A DNA stretch of 64,000 nucleotides from Anodontia alba (taxonomy: Eukaryota > Mollusca > Bivalvia > Lucinida > Lucinidae). The number at the start of each line of letters is the position of its first letter. The stretch's first letter is position 1. The notes beneath the pieces are model-generated. The model saw only the letters and a program-made list of their open reading frames with translations, was not told the DNA's origin and made no database searches. The stretch is from the NCBI GenBank assembly GCA_964016985.1, contig OZ024827.1, forward strand, positions 18,681,489-18,745,488. Direction: 5' to 3'. Shown here in pieces: positions 21,993 through 32,454 of the stretch. The position numbers were made by a program, and so were the translations under genes.

Positions 21993-22337
21993 TAACATGT
22001 CCGAAGGTACGTTTATTCACGTATCTGCTTATTTGATGAAAAACATAAGAAAAAGATCTCTACTGCATTACGAAGAAAGGCGGTCAGTATAATTGTGATC
22101 AAGGCTTCATTTGCCTGCTTGCAGAATCAAAAGAATTTTGATTGCAGTGAAGTTTAACAGCCCTGTCAACAACACTTCAGTCATGTCGAAGGATGAAGAG
22201 AACACCCGGATGATATTGCAAAAAGGCCCAAAAATACTTATCTTTGTCAAACCGAGATAAAAACCTTTCTGCCAATAGCCAGATGGATGGCAGAAGGGCG
22301 CATCACCGTATCATGAATCAAAACAGAATTAGTAGAA
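21993..22337. other. Spacer
   Basis: A 37-codon open stretch after an AG at about 22146 ends in a stop; I could not support it as an exon. Confidence 0.4.
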
Positions 22338-22500
22338 CAAAGTGAACCCTCGTTACAATGCCAGTATTTGTTCCCAAAGACGTTGCCATTAAAATGACTT
22401 TGCTGTTGTAAATTAAATATTTGTTAGAATCGCCTCGTTTAGGCAATTCTAATAAATATCCAAAACATATTTCTTTATAGTATTAAATACAATATTCTTG
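22338..22500 (+). mobile_element. Family C, copy 3 (uninterrupted)
   Basis: It begins AGTGAACCCTCGTTACAA. The hairpin is AATATTTGTTAGAATCGCCT with partner GGCAATTCTAATAAATATCC. This is the intact comparison for the copy at 3876-4693. The far end is not defined. Confidence 0.65.
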
Positions 22501-22742
22501 CATAATTTATGACTAATTGTTACCTCTTAAGCGTAGGTTTCGTGACAGTCAAATTGTCAATATAACGGATTTTGTTGTTGTATCGAGTGTCGGTACAATG
22601 TATAGAGAGGGCTGTCTATATATAGATGGAGAAGGTCCTGTCCAGACTCTCAGATGTGGCTTACTTGTTTCCATATGGTGTAAGGGCATTTCTCTTGCGT
22701 CATGCATCGTTAACAGCGGAGCTATTAAGGTTGCGTATAAAG

Positions 22743-22811
22743 ATATGTTGTGGGTACTCATTAGAAGCACGTCGGCAATGTGCTTCTGATGAGTAGCCAC
22801 AATACATGTTT
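22743..22811. repeat. Isolated core-type hairpin
   Basis: GTGGGTACTCATTAGAAGCA pairs with TGCTTCTGATGAGTAGCCAC. Flanks resemble the ATATGTT and ACATGTT boundaries of the family A core, without family A ends. Confidence 0.7.
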
Positions 22812-22902
22812 TTATAAAGAGCTGGAGAAAATTATCACAGGCTTTTTTCTTAGTTTGTCTTTTAAGTTGTCTTGCTAAACACTTCATGCCCTGTCTTAGC
22901 AA

Positions 22903-22949
22903 ACAGTGTAGATCCAGATCAGTTGACTTCTGAATCTGCACTGTTTGTC
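22903..22949. repeat. Hairpin repeat G, copy 3
   Basis: Short form: AGCAAACAGTGTAGATCCAG pairs with CTGCACTGTTTGTC. Confidence 0.6.
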
Positions 22950-23305
22950 ATTAAATATGAGAACTGATATCAAAACCCTGGATCAAGTAATCTGATTAGC
23001 TGGAAATTAGGACTGGTCGTGGCATCTAATTCTATTCAGCATGAGAAGGGTTAATGTCGTGTTTAGAGGATTCTGTCTAGTACAGTGATCATATCATTGG
23101 GGAAGATGGACCTCGGGGAAGATGGAATCTGCTGTTCTGGATTGCTTTTTTTTGGATCATAGCTTGTGTCATGTATGTCAAAGTTTATTTGCTCTTCTTC
23201 TTGCTGTCATTGATCAGCTATGTTCTGTGATAATGTCCATGTATCGAATGCGACCATGATAAAATAAACGTCATTAAGATTGCCTTTGGAAACAAAGAAC
23301 ACACT
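22950..23305. other. Spacer, no feature seen
   Basis: No exon or repeat supported. Confidence 0.4.
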
Positions 23306-23447
23306 ATAGGGATCAAACATGGTTTTTCATGCATTAACATTCACCAGGTCCCGTGGGAGGTGTTGAAAACCGAGGCCGAAGGCCGCGGTTTTCAACACCT
23401 CCAAGGGATCTGGCGAATGTTAATGCATTGAAAACCCATGTTCGATC
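23306..23447. repeat. Long fold-back repeat
   Basis: Arms of about 60 nt (GATCAAACATGGTTTTTCAT at left, complement of AAAACCCATGTTCGATC at right) meet at GGTGTTGAAAACCG...CGGTTTTCAACACC. Outside it, TTGCATAAAAAC near 23454 and GTTTTTTATGCAATAA near 23713 form a second, wider inverted pair, so a larger element may end near 23730. Confidence 0.8.
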
Positions 23448-23955
23448 GCTATTATTGCATAAAAACTGAAAACATTTGCTACATTTTGCGTTATTTCTTG
23501 CATTAGTTTGTTTCGCCTTTTCACCGAGGTCTCGCGAACGTAATTTCCACTGACTATGATCGTTCTAGGGCCGGGCAGTACACATCTCGTAACGGCAGCA
23601 AATCTGTGGCCCAGGTACGATCATTTTGAAAGTTGTGTAGCCGTGCATTACCAGCGCGTGAATTGCCTTGTTAATACACGGTTAATGCACGACTGTTAAT
23701 AACGTGCGACACTGTTTTTTATGCAATAATACAGATAAGAAAATGGGAGCCGAAGTTTTATTGAGACTCTTCATAAGCAGTAATGAAGTCTGCAACACAC
23801 TTTACGCCCTTTAGCGTATACATGGGCAGAACTTCATTTTCCAAATATACCCACAATAGGCCCAATGATTTTAAAGGAAATGAAATACAATCTGCATTAT
23901 GGTAATGTACGTGGGGACGTTCTACCGCCGCCACGCGGCACTAACACCAGCTACA
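23448..23955. other. Spacer containing the outer inverted pair
   Basis: Holds the wider inverted repeat described for the fold-back; otherwise nothing recognised. Confidence 0.4.
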
Positions 23956-24412
23956 GTGTAGTCAAACCATCGAAGTACTTATTATCAATATTTAATAATC
24001 CGTCCAAATATCTAGACGTTAAGCTGAAAGCAATGACTTCAATTTGCTTTTCTTCAGAAAGAGATACCGTGAAGTCTCATTCATAACAGAACAAGAACAA
24101 AATAGTCTGAAGCGGTGCGCAATTTGTACCCATCGGAATACCCACAATTTGTCTAAATAGCTAAGTACTAAATCTGATATCAATATTGTCAAGTAGAAAA
24201 GTGATAGCTTCACACACTTTCTGACATGGCCATAAGGTATTATTTCTATGCTTTTCGGAAGTGAAGAAAGCATTTATTCCGTTACATGCAAGATAGAGGG
24301 AACCTTTCCTATTAAATGTCCAATCAATTAAATCATCAAGTTTTTCATTAATAAGATTATGAGGTAGTGTAAAGCGTGGAAAAATCAAACGTAGGCAGAC
24401 TTGTTGCATGAA
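23956..24412 (-). pseudogene. Penelope-type reverse transcriptase fragment
   Basis: The minus strand encodes FTLPHNLINEKLDDLIDWTF, YLACNGINAFFTSE, LWPCQKVCEAITFLLDN, then a frame change into IVGIPMGTNCAP and SLTSRYLDG. These are the RT blocks before and at the active site. In related copies the last block reads Y-x-D-D; here the second aspartate is glycine. Internal stops and frame changes confirm decay. It is homologous to 58105-59282. Confidence 0.8.
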
Positions 24413-24612
24413 AACTTCTGGATTTTAGTGTATTCAAAACTTTATTCGAATTTTAATGGACAAAAACAAACCTTTTCTTTTCTTCTTCTTACTTAATTTA
24501 AACAATAACCAAATCTTCCTCATTTTTCCTGTATTTATTGTGAAATATCATTGCTGACATCATACTAGATAAGAGCGGTATCCAGGTCATTATTTTTTAT
24601 TTCTCCACAAAA

Positions 24613-24876
24613 TATTACGAAAACATGCCTATTCAAATATATTGAAAATTTTATCATCAAAAATGAAAATTTCAGATAAAAAATTCTGATATTTTTCATA
24701 TTTCTGCTCAAAGCATAGATTATGGGTACTCGTTAGCAAGGTGGTTCTTCGAGTACCCACAATCTATGTTTTAGAGCAGAAATTAGAAAATTAATGTATA
24801 CCCCTGTAAATCCCAGTTTTACTGTTTGAAAGTGGAGTTTATTGGGTCAAAACTATATAGGCGTGTTTTCGTAACG
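24613..24876 (+). mobile_element. Family A, copy A15
   Basis: The right end is altered to CGTAACG, and the core is damaged (GTTAGCAAGGTGGTTCTTCG). Confidence 0.88.
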
Positions 24877-25437
24877 AATAGGCATTGAGTATGCAAGTGG
24901 TTCTAGATAGCACCCTCAACATTTGGTCTGGTAGAGAAACAAGACAATCAGCAATGCATCAATAGTTTGGTGATGAAAATGCGCCTACAAAAATATTTTT
25001 GAATTTGAATTTGCTCTTTGTTAATGCGTCCGTAGTCAAGATTCATGCTCTCAAAACGAAGTAAGCAACGGCAGGAAAATATGAAGAAATAAAGACATAT
25101 TCAAAATATTATTTTTCTTTTTATTTCTTATTAAGAACCGCGTATTTTTGCAAAAAAAAAAAAAAAAAGAAACTAATATCCTCAAAACTGGCAACTTTGA
25201 TCATAGAATATTGGCTGGTGTTCAATTAGTGTACACATATCTACCACTATGCCACATATTAACTAAATCCAGTTAAGGGACGGAATTAAACACTTTGTAA
25301 ACGTGAATCTTATAATGCTTTTATTCAAGAAGGTGACTCTGTATTAATGGCATTTTTTTTATTTAAGGTAGGATTTATCAATTAACTTCTTTAGATCTAA
25401 CCTCAATTAGTAAAATCTGAACACAAACTTTGACAAA
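24877..25437. other. Spacer, no feature seen
   Basis: Poly-A run at about 25151-25168; no supported gene. Confidence 0.4.
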
Positions 25438-25580
25438 TACAGAAACTCGGTCGGTACAGTTCGAACTCGCCCAATACAATTCGGCCAAAATCGATTACAT
25501 CATTTAACGGAAATGATGTAATCGATATTGGCCGAAACATATTGACCGAGTTCCGGCTGTATCGGCTGAGTTTCTCTGTA
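25438..25580. mobile_element. Fold-back MITE, family F
   Basis: TACAGAAACTCGGTCGGTAC at left, and the complement of the right end is TACAGAGAAACTCAGCCGAT. The centre is CGATTACATCATTT, AACGG, AAATGATGTAATCG. The TA borders fit the pogo/Tc1-type MITEs of this window. Confidence 0.75.
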
Positions 25581-25775
25581 TAGTTGAGTTTATCATTAGC
25601 ACGACGTGGACCGTTTGATTTGCCACATATGTACTATATTCCCTGTACTAAATTAATAGTTAACATGTTTTGGACGTAAATGCCAACACCAATACAAACG
25701 TTGTTTAAAGCTTTTTACAAGGCCGATGTAATGTTAGCATTTTCCGTACATGTACATGTATACTTTCGTACTAAC

Positions 25776-26054
25776 CATCATGATAACATGCCTATATAAT
25801 ATTGACCCCTTAAATCCCACTTTTATATAGTAAAACTGGGGTTTACAGGGGTATACGTTATTTTATCTATTTCTGCTCAAAAACATAGATTGTGGGTACT
25901 CGTTAGAACCGCCTCGTCGAGGCGGTTCTAACGAGTACCCACAATCCATGTTTTGAGCAGAAATATGAAAAATATCAGAGTTTTTTATCTGAAAATTTTC
26001 AGGATTTTGGAAGTGAAATTTTCTATATATTTGAATAGGCGTGTTTTCGTAATG
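25776..26054 (-). mobile_element. Family A, copy A16, just downstream of the GST stop codon
   Basis: Full-length, reverse orientation, centre base T. Its right end lies 18 bp past the GST stop codon, so GST transcripts must read into it or end just before it. Confidence 0.92.
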
Positions 26055-26072
26055 GAATGAAAAAAGGTCATT

Positions 26073-26317
26073 CTACTCTTCAAGTCCATAATCGTAATTA
26101 AAAGTACCAGCTTTCATACCCTCCCATAATTTTAGATGATCATCTATTGGGGTTATTGTGTCTTTCACTGCTGGCACTGCCGTTATGAGTTGGATCCATT
26201 TGCTAATCAATGGAAATTCATCCAGAGTCACATCAAACTCTTTCACTAAGTTTATAAGAGCCTCCATTCTCTCCAAGTGTGGCCAGATAAGGAAGTCAAT
26301 GTTCATGGGTTTTGCAC
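26073..26317 (-). CDS. GSTO: Omega-class glutathione transferase, last coding exon
   Basis: This exon encodes the end of the all-helical C-terminal domain. It begins with two bases that complete a glycine codon from the previous exon, then AKPMNIDFLIWPHLERMEAL, with the omega-type signature D-x-L-I-W-P-x-x-E-R. It runs through KLWEGMKAGTFNYDYGLEE to a TAG stop; the ending resembles the YDYGL-type C-terminus of omega GSTs. The acceptor is a good polypyrimidine-AG (GTTTCCGTAG). Omega enzymes are cytosolic thioltransferases and dehydroascorbate reductases that use a catalytic cysteine located in an upstream exon. Splice phase matches the exon at 28887-29010. The copy looks functional here: no stops or frameshifts. 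Confidence 0.93.
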
Positions 26318-26380
26318 CTACGGAAACAATAAAGCAAAGAATATAGACCAGTCTATCTATATGTCTATCTATCTAGTTAA

Positions 26381-26575
26381 ACTGTGGTACCCTCTTTTAT
26401 GAGTATTATGCGCAGGTCTTCCTTGGTAGAAACCAGCACTAAGCAAGGTGGATAAAGTGTCTTGCTTAAGAGCACAATACTTGGGGCTCGCTTGGGTAGA
26501 ACCCGTTAGCTCTCTATCTTGATTTCGACACATGAACACTACACCACGGCGTTCCATCAGCAGTCTTGCATGGGT
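26381..26575 (-). mobile_element. SINE-like repeat
   Basis: On the minus strand GGCGTGGTGTAGTGTTCATG-like sequence resembles an RNA polymerase III A box. GGGTTCTACCCAAGCGAG resembles a diverged B box, and AAGACACTTTATCCACCTTG follows. This layout is typical of tRNA-derived SINEs. No target duplication was identified, and assignment rests on motif resemblance only. Confidence 0.45.
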
Positions 26576-26702
26576 CTTGAATGTTCGCTTATATAATGTA
26601 AAACTTTGAGTATTGAAATAATATCTTAACAGTTTGAAGTTATATAGTTTTTCATAAATGAGACTGATGTTTTGAACTGCAGCAGAACTAAAATCAAAAA
26701 TC

Positions 26703-27259
26703 CATCACGAAAACATGCCTATATAATTTTGACCCCCTTAAACCCCACTTTTATATAGTAAAATTGGGGTTTACAGGGGTATACATTATTTTTCTTATTT
26801 CTGGTCAAAACATAGAGTGTGGGTATTCGTTAGAACCGCCTCGTCGGGGCGGTCTAACGAGTGCCCACAATCCATCACGAAAACACGCCTATATAATTTT
26901 GACCCCCTTAAACCCCACATTTATATAATAAACCTGGGGTTTACAGGGGTATACATTATTTTTTCTTAATTTTGCTCAAAACATAGATTGTGGGTACTCG
27001 TTAGAACCGCCTCGACGAGGCGGTTCTAACGAGTACCCACAATCTATGTTTTGAGCAGAAGTACGAAAAATATCAGAATTTTTTATCTGAAAATTTTCAT
27101 TTTTTGATGGTAGAATTTTCAAGTATATCTGAATAGGCATGTTTTCGTAATGTATGTTTTTGAGCAGAATATGATAAATATCAGAGATTTTTATTTGAAA
27201 ATTTTCAGTTTTTGGAGGTGAAATTTTCTATTTATTTGAATAGGCGTGTTTTAGTAATG
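26703..27259 (-). mobile_element. Family A, copy A17, split by A18
   Basis: The left part (26703-26872) ends CCCACAATC and the right part (27153-27259) starts TATGTTTTTGAGCAG. Joined, they restore the usual arm without added or missing bases. A18 sits exactly between them. Confidence 0.92.
26873..27152 (-). mobile_element. Family A, copy A18, nested in A17
   Basis: Full-length, reverse orientation, perfect core with centre base A. It is inserted in the core arm of A17 in the same orientation, giving a natural filled/empty site comparison that defines both element ends. Confidence 0.94.
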
Positions 27260-27335
27260 AATAAAATGTTGCCAGTTAGAAAACAGCCAACTACCCATTC
27301 ACACCGAACCACTCAGCCACTCCCACCCCATACAT

Positions 27336-27965
27336 ACATACCATAGAACGGCGCTCTATGATAAATCATTCTCATGTTCAGCGTCAAAATTATGGAACGC
27401 TTTACCATGTGCCATTAAATCAGCTCCGTCCCTAAGTTCTTGTAAAAAAGTGTGTAAAAGAATATCTTAACAAATGTTAATAATAGTCTTGAAATGTCAA
27501 GACCGTCCCAGTTTTAATTAACTTCCTTTGAATGAGTTGTTCATAGTTTTACAGTGCAGGCTATTATTAGCATAAACATGATTTTATCAACTTTTCCGAT
27601 GTCGGAATTTTATGCACCCGCTAAATCATGTGCAATATTATGTTTGATAACAAGCGCGATAGTAATTGCACATCTTAATCTTCACTGCAAATGGTATTTA
27701 TATGCTTTTAGAGTAGTTTCGAAATGTTCTTAATAATGTCCCAATGTTCTTACGAGTCGTAATGCAGTTATACCATTTGCATGATCTCTTAACTTTAGAT
27801 AAAACTGCATTTTTTAGAATGTATGTTTGATATGTGTATATATTTTTGCTCTTTTCAAGTAACATGAGTTTTAGAGAATTTATTATATTAGTAGAGGACC
27901 ACTTGGTAGAATGGCTATTTTTTAGCTAAATGTGTCACCTTCTGAAAATAGTGTGTAAATGAAAA
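27336..27965 (+). pseudogene. LINE 3' fragment (jockey/CR1-like)
   Basis: A frame to the stop at 27468-27470 encodes ALYDKSFSCSASKLWNALPC followed by AIKSAPSLSSCKKVCK. This is the well-known C-terminal block of jockey/CR1-like LINE proteins (SFSxxAPKLWNSLP type). The following ~490 bp looks like the 3' UTR and ends in AAATGAAAAAAATAACATAC plus an ATAC microsatellite tail. Everything upstream is missing. Confidence 0.75.
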
Positions 27966-28010
27966 AAATAACATACGTACATACATACATACATACATAC
28001 ATACATTACT
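27966..28010. repeat. ATAC microsatellite
   Basis: About eight ATAC/ACAT units at the presumed LINE 3' tail. Confidence 0.9.
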
Positions 28011-28098
28011 TATTATGTCTAGATATCTCATTAACTAAATAGCAACTATACAAAGGAGATGCATAAATATCACCTTATCTCTTCCTACGAAGAATTTA

Positions 28099-28378
28099 CA
28101 TTACGAAAACACGCCTATTCAAATATATTGAAAATTTTACCACCAAAAAATGGCAATTTTTCAGATAAATAATTCTGATATTTTTCATATTTCTGCTAAA
28201 AATATAGATTGTGGGTACTCGTTAGAACCGCCTCGTTGAGGCGGTTCTAACGAGTACCTACAATCTATATTTTTGAGCAGAAATAACAAAAATAATGTAT
28301 ACCCCTGTAAACCCCAGTTTTACTATATAAAAGTGGGGTTTAAGGGGGTCAAAATTATATAGGTATGTTTTCGTGATG
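28099..28378 (+). mobile_element. Family A, copy A19
   Basis: Full-length, between the last two GST exons; core perfect with centre base T (CCTCGTTGAGG). Confidence 0.92.
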
Positions 28379-28886
28379 ATTTCTCAAAACGGAGAAATAA
28401 ATTGATATGTGTACATCTGGTTTGTATTTTTCTGAACATATTCTTATACATGTATATAATAGCAACGGTACAACAAAACACACTAATTAGGATATTTGGC
28501 AAATGCAGATGCATGTTCTGTCAGTTCATGCCAGAGTCTTTATCCCTTAAACTGCCAATCACAACAATTGTCGTCTGTTATGTCATCTGCTTGTGATTTT
28601 AAAAGTCATTTTTGCAAACAGGTGGACCCAGACCAGACTGATCCTAAAGGAGCACTCTGGGTCCAGACTGTTTGCCTGTATGCAAAAATAGGTTTGAAAA
28701 GTTTGCAAGAATATTCAGCAGACGACACAAACAGACGACATTTTCAGATGCCGGTTTTCTTGGCGTTTTAAGGGTTAAACTAAGTTTCTAAGATATCAAA
28801 GTATTCTACAACTTAATGTTACATCCATAGCAATTGTGATATCCCTTTTACATGTACTATTTCAGAGTTGCTATTTCAAAGCTTAC
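28379..28886. other. Intronic sequence of the GST gene
   Basis: Contains hairpin repeat G copy 4 (28617-28676) and nothing else recognised. Confidence 0.6.
28617..28676. repeat. Hairpin repeat G, copy 4
   Basis: AACAGGTGGACCCAGACCAG pairs imperfectly with CTGGGTCCAGACTGTTTG. Confidence 0.6.
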
Positions 28887-29010
28887 CTCCAAAGAATGGG
28901 GTGTTTCGTTTTACCAACTCGTTTTCGAATATTGTCAGCCCTTTCTTACAGTCCTCGGCTGCCTGTTTCCAGTCACCTGATCTGACACCTTTATAATAGG
29001 ACCCCGTTAT
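28887..29010 (-). CDS. GSTO: Omega-class glutathione transferase, penultimate exon
   Basis: 124 nt encoding ITGSYYKGVRSGDWKQAAED, then CKKGLTIFENELVKRNTPFF and a split glycine codon. This is the middle of the C-terminal helical domain; the NTPFFGG stretch is where omega GSTs usually read K-x-T-x-F-F-G-G. Borders are clean: acceptor TTTTTTCAG, donor GGAG then GTAAGC. It starts in phase 0 after the exon ending at 31192 and ends with one base of a codon, matching 26073-26317. Codon use is less AT-rich than the surroundings. About 2.2 kb of repeat-filled intron separates it from the exon on either side (about 2.6 kb downstream). Confidence 0.93.
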
Positions 29011-29080
29011 CTGAAAAAACAAAGATATAAACGTAATATCATTTTTTTAAGACGAAATTATATTTTCACCAAACCGGTCT

Positions 29081-29358
29081 CATCACGAAAACATGCCTAT
29101 ATAATTTTGACCCCTTAAAAACCAACTTTTATATAGTAAAACTGGGATTTACAGGGGTATACATTATTTTTCTTATTTCTGCTCAAAGACATTGATTGTG
29201 GATACGCGTTAGAGCCGCTTCAACGAGGCTGTTCTAACGAGTATCCACAATTTATGTTTTGAGCAAATTATGAAGAATATCAGAATTTTTTATCTGGAAA
29301 TTTTCAACTTTTGGTGTTAAAATTTTCAGTATATTTGAAAAGGCATGTTTTCGTAATG
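29081..29358 (-). mobile_element. Family A, copy A20
   Basis: Reverse orientation, inside the GST intron, with many substitutions, including in the core (GTTAGAGCCGCTTCAACGAG). Confidence 0.88.
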
Positions 29359-29424
29359 ATTTTTGCATGTCTATCAAAGGTTGCTTAAATCAACATTGGT
29401 GAGTGCAATACGTGCTGCAACGTG

Positions 29425-29612
29425 AGAAAGCGTACCTTCGGACATGTGCGCCCAGTGATGATTTAGTTCAGCGGGCGCATTCGCGCAGATTGTTCAGAAT
29501 ATTCACTGGCTGCATTTCTGATAGTCAATGATGCTGAGTTTCTTCATGCGGACAATGAAGACTGGCCAGACTGCGCAGATGCGCAGACTTAATTGAGTCT
29601 TCGTTGCGCATA
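29425..29612. repeat. Repeat H
   Basis: GCGCATTCGCGCAGATTG and partner CTGCGCAGATGCGCAGAC in a degraded fold-back; a poly-T tract follows at 29627-29654. Confidence 0.6.
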
Positions 29613-29621
29613 TATTCGAAG

Positions 29622-29655
<34 letters not shown>

Positions 29656-29698
29656 TTATGTTTTATTAGGGCTAATTACTTCCTTTAGGATCTTGTGC

Positions 29699-29972
29699 CA
29701 TCCCGAAACATGCCTATATAGTATTGACCCCTAAAACCCCATTTTTCTACAGTAAAACTGGGGTTTACAGGGGTGTAAATTATTTTTCTTATTTCTGCTC
29801 AAAATAAATTTGGGTACTCGTTAGAACCGCCTCACTGTAGCGGTTCTAACGAGTACCCACAATCTATGTTTGAGCAGAAATATGAAAATATCAGTGAGAG
29901 TTTTTATATGAAAATGTTCATTCTTTAATGGTTAAAGTTTCAGTATATTTGAATAGGCATGTTTTTGTAATG
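29699..29972 (-). mobile_element. Family A, copy A21
   Basis: Diverged reverse copy (CATCCCGAAACATGCC left end); core stem still mostly paired. Confidence 0.87.
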
Positions 29973-30067
29973 AGTCAGGTTTTGATTAAAGATTCATGAT
30001 GAATTTGACGTAAACATAGATGCAGTATATGTGAGTTTTTTTAGTTATTCATTCTGATTAACAGTTA

Positions 30068-30343
30068 CACATAACGAAATACATTGACTTGCTTACAACC
30101 AAATAAGGAAAATTTTCAGATGAAAAAAAAAGCCTAATATTTTTCTTTTTTTTTTTTGCTAAAAGTATTGATTGTGAGTACTCGTTAGAACCGCCTCGGC
30201 GAGGCGGTTCTACCAAATACCCTGTTCTATGAATTTTTAGCAAAGTAAGAAAAAATAGGTGTATACCCCCGTAAACCAACCCAAGATTTTCAATATAAAA
30301 GTGTGATTTCAAAGGATAAAATTTATATATGCGTGTTTTCGTG
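30068..30343 (+). mobile_element. Family A, copy A22 (decayed)
   Basis: The left end has decayed to ATAACGAAATACATTG and the right end to CGTGAAA. The inner core CGTTAGAACCGCCTCGGCG is intact, but the outer arm is lost. Confidence 0.8.
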
Positions 30344-30527
30344 AAATTATAAATCACAAATTAAAAATCATCAAAATTCTGAAAGCAACAGTTTTCCATT
30401 GAAACCAATAGCTACGCTGCCAAAACTGGCAACAAAAGAGCAAAGCGTCGATCTTTGGTCGATTTATTTTAAAAGTAAATGTAAATGTATCAGATACCAA
30501 ACCTAAATATATTCTCTAAAGGGGAAC

Positions 30528-30798
30528 CATTACGAAAACATGCCTTTTCAAATATACTGAAAAATTTACTACCAAAACAAAAGAAAATTTTCAGTTAAAA
30601 AAAAGTTGTCATATTTCTGTTCAAAACATAGATTGAGGGTACTCGTTAGAAGCGCCTCGACGAGGCGGTTCTAACGAATACCCACAATATATGCTTTTGA
30701 GCAGAAAAAAATAAAGTATACCCCCTGTAAACCTCAATTTTACTACATGAAAGTGGGGTTTAAGAGGGTCAAAATTATATAGGCATGTTTTCGTGATG
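30528..30798 (+). mobile_element. Family A, copy A23
   Basis: Full-length with a few substitutions; centre base A. Confidence 0.9.
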
Positions 30799-31191
30799 CA
30801 AAAATAAAAGTCATCGTTTGGTGCTATTAGATAATGCACTGGCATTTTAGGATGTTTCAAAGAGGTAGAACAAAAGTGCACCTCTTGCCATTCATTTATG
30901 TTTAACATGAATAATCGAACTGAAGTCTGTGACACTGTAGATTGTCAATAGGTTTCTGGATGTATTGGGGTGTTCAGACGTACCATAATTTGGGCATTTA
31001 ATATTACCTCATATTACTCACACGGTGAAAACGTTCCGATCTCAGGCGTCCAGAAAAGATACTATCGTCATATCGTCATCATTGAAACGATGACTAATTT
31101 TTAATCTTATATCTAAATTATCCTGTTTTATTAGTCAGACGGGTTAAGTTGTGGCTTTTTATGCGACGTCAGGAAAATAAGATAACTGTAC
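30799..31191. other. GST intron, no further feature
   Basis: No repeat or exon recognised up to the splice donor at 31190-31191. Confidence 0.5.
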
Positions 31192-31414
31192 CTTTGGATA
31201 ATATTCCATCAACATTTTATCTTTTGCTCGCTGGATGGGATCTGATGGAGTCAGCTTCTCCCCAGGATAAACTTCATCCAGGTATTCGTTACAGATCTGG
31301 GAGTCATAGACTATTGTACTGTTGATCTGTATGGCAGGGACTAGACCAAGAGGATTAATGTCTTTCAAATACCACTCTGGGTTTGACTTCAGATTGATGT
31401 TTACTGTTTCGTAC
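31192..31414 (-). CDS. GSTO: Omega-class glutathione transferase, internal exon
   Basis: 223 nt encoding the second half of the thioredoxin fold and the linker into the helical domain: YETVNINLKSNPEWYLKDIN, PLGLVPAIQI, VYDSQICNEYLDEVYPGEKL and PSDPIQRAKDKMLMEYYPK. NPLGLVPAIQ carries the cis-proline that contacts glutathione. The D-S sequence in VYDSQICNEYLDE is the usual glutathione gamma-glutamyl binding element (E/D-S). Acceptor TTTTTTGACAG and donor CCAAAG then GTACAG are clean. The first base completes a codon from an upstream exon. That exon, which should hold the catalytic cysteine, was not found in the window. Confidence 0.95.
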
Positions 31415-31503
31415 CTGTCAAAAAATATATATATATTTATTGTATAAATTGTCTCAGCTGTTAACTGGCAATTTCAATTTTCGGTTTGTCGTTTAATTTG
31501 ATA

Positions 31504-31587
31504 CTACTACTACTACTACTACTAATAATAATAATAATAACAAAACTACAACAACAACAATAATAATAATAATAATAATAATAATAT
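31504..31587. repeat. ACT/AAT microsatellite
   Basis: ACT triplets followed by AAT and AAC triplets, in the GST upstream intron. Confidence 0.9.
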
Positions 31588-32174
31588 ACTGACAAGATTT
31601 ATCAAATTGAAATATAACACTTATCCAAAGAATTCATTTATCATATCCAAAGAAAAAAAATCTCTTATTGTGATCGTGTCAATTATCATTGAGAACCGTC
31701 ATCAGAATGCGACCTTGACCTTGTGATCTCACGGGAGATGGGCCGCTTACCACTAGACTGGTTCCAAGCGGCAAACAAAGGCATGTAGAGTGTTGCTCAG
31801 GTTATAGCCCCCCGCTACCCCGACCCTCCCCTACCCCTTGGTTTCGGTTCATGACGTGTAGAGTCTGACTGATCCTGATAGCTTCTTTGATTAGAGTCTC
31901 TGATTGTTATCCTTGTCAACTTTTGTCCCCGCCCAATTCGTGAACCCCGCAGGCCCCGACCTAAATGTGCTGACATCCAGGCTGAGTTCGTTACTAAGAT
32001 GCGCATTTATAGTATAAGGTACACAAATTGTTTGCTATGCTTCATAAGCAGACCACGACTGCCAAAAGGGCCCTTACATTGTTCTAGTGTTGTAAACGAA
32101 TATATACGTTTTTAACTATTAAAATCGTTCTTATTATTTTTTTTCTTTCTCTTTCTTTTTGTTTGTTTGTTTTG
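31588..32174. other. Spacer, no feature seen
   Basis: A GC-richer patch at 31740-31960 has no supported exon. Confidence 0.4.
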
Positions 32175-32454
32175 CATCACGAAAACACTCCTATATAATT
32201 TTGACCCCCTTAAACCCCACTTTTATACAGTAAAACTGGGGTTGACAGGGGTATACATTATTTTTCTTATTTGTGCTCAAAAACATAGATTGTGGGTACT
32301 CGTTAGAACCGCCTCGCCGAGGCGGTTCTAACGAGTACCCACAATCTATGTTTTAAGCAGAAATAAGAAAAATATCAGAGATTTTTATCTGAAAATTTTT
32401 AGTTTTTTGGGGATGAAATTTTCTATATATTTGAATAGGCTTGTTTTCGTAATG
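32175..32454 (-). mobile_element. Family A, copy A24
   Basis: Full-length, perfect core. TTTTG flanks both sides, but the area is T-rich, so this may be chance. Confidence 0.92.

Noticed and set aside
22147..22260. Open stretch after an AG encoding KFNSPVNNTSVMSKDEENTR
   Set aside because: Ends at a stop after 37 codons with no known family; a last exon is possible but unsupported.
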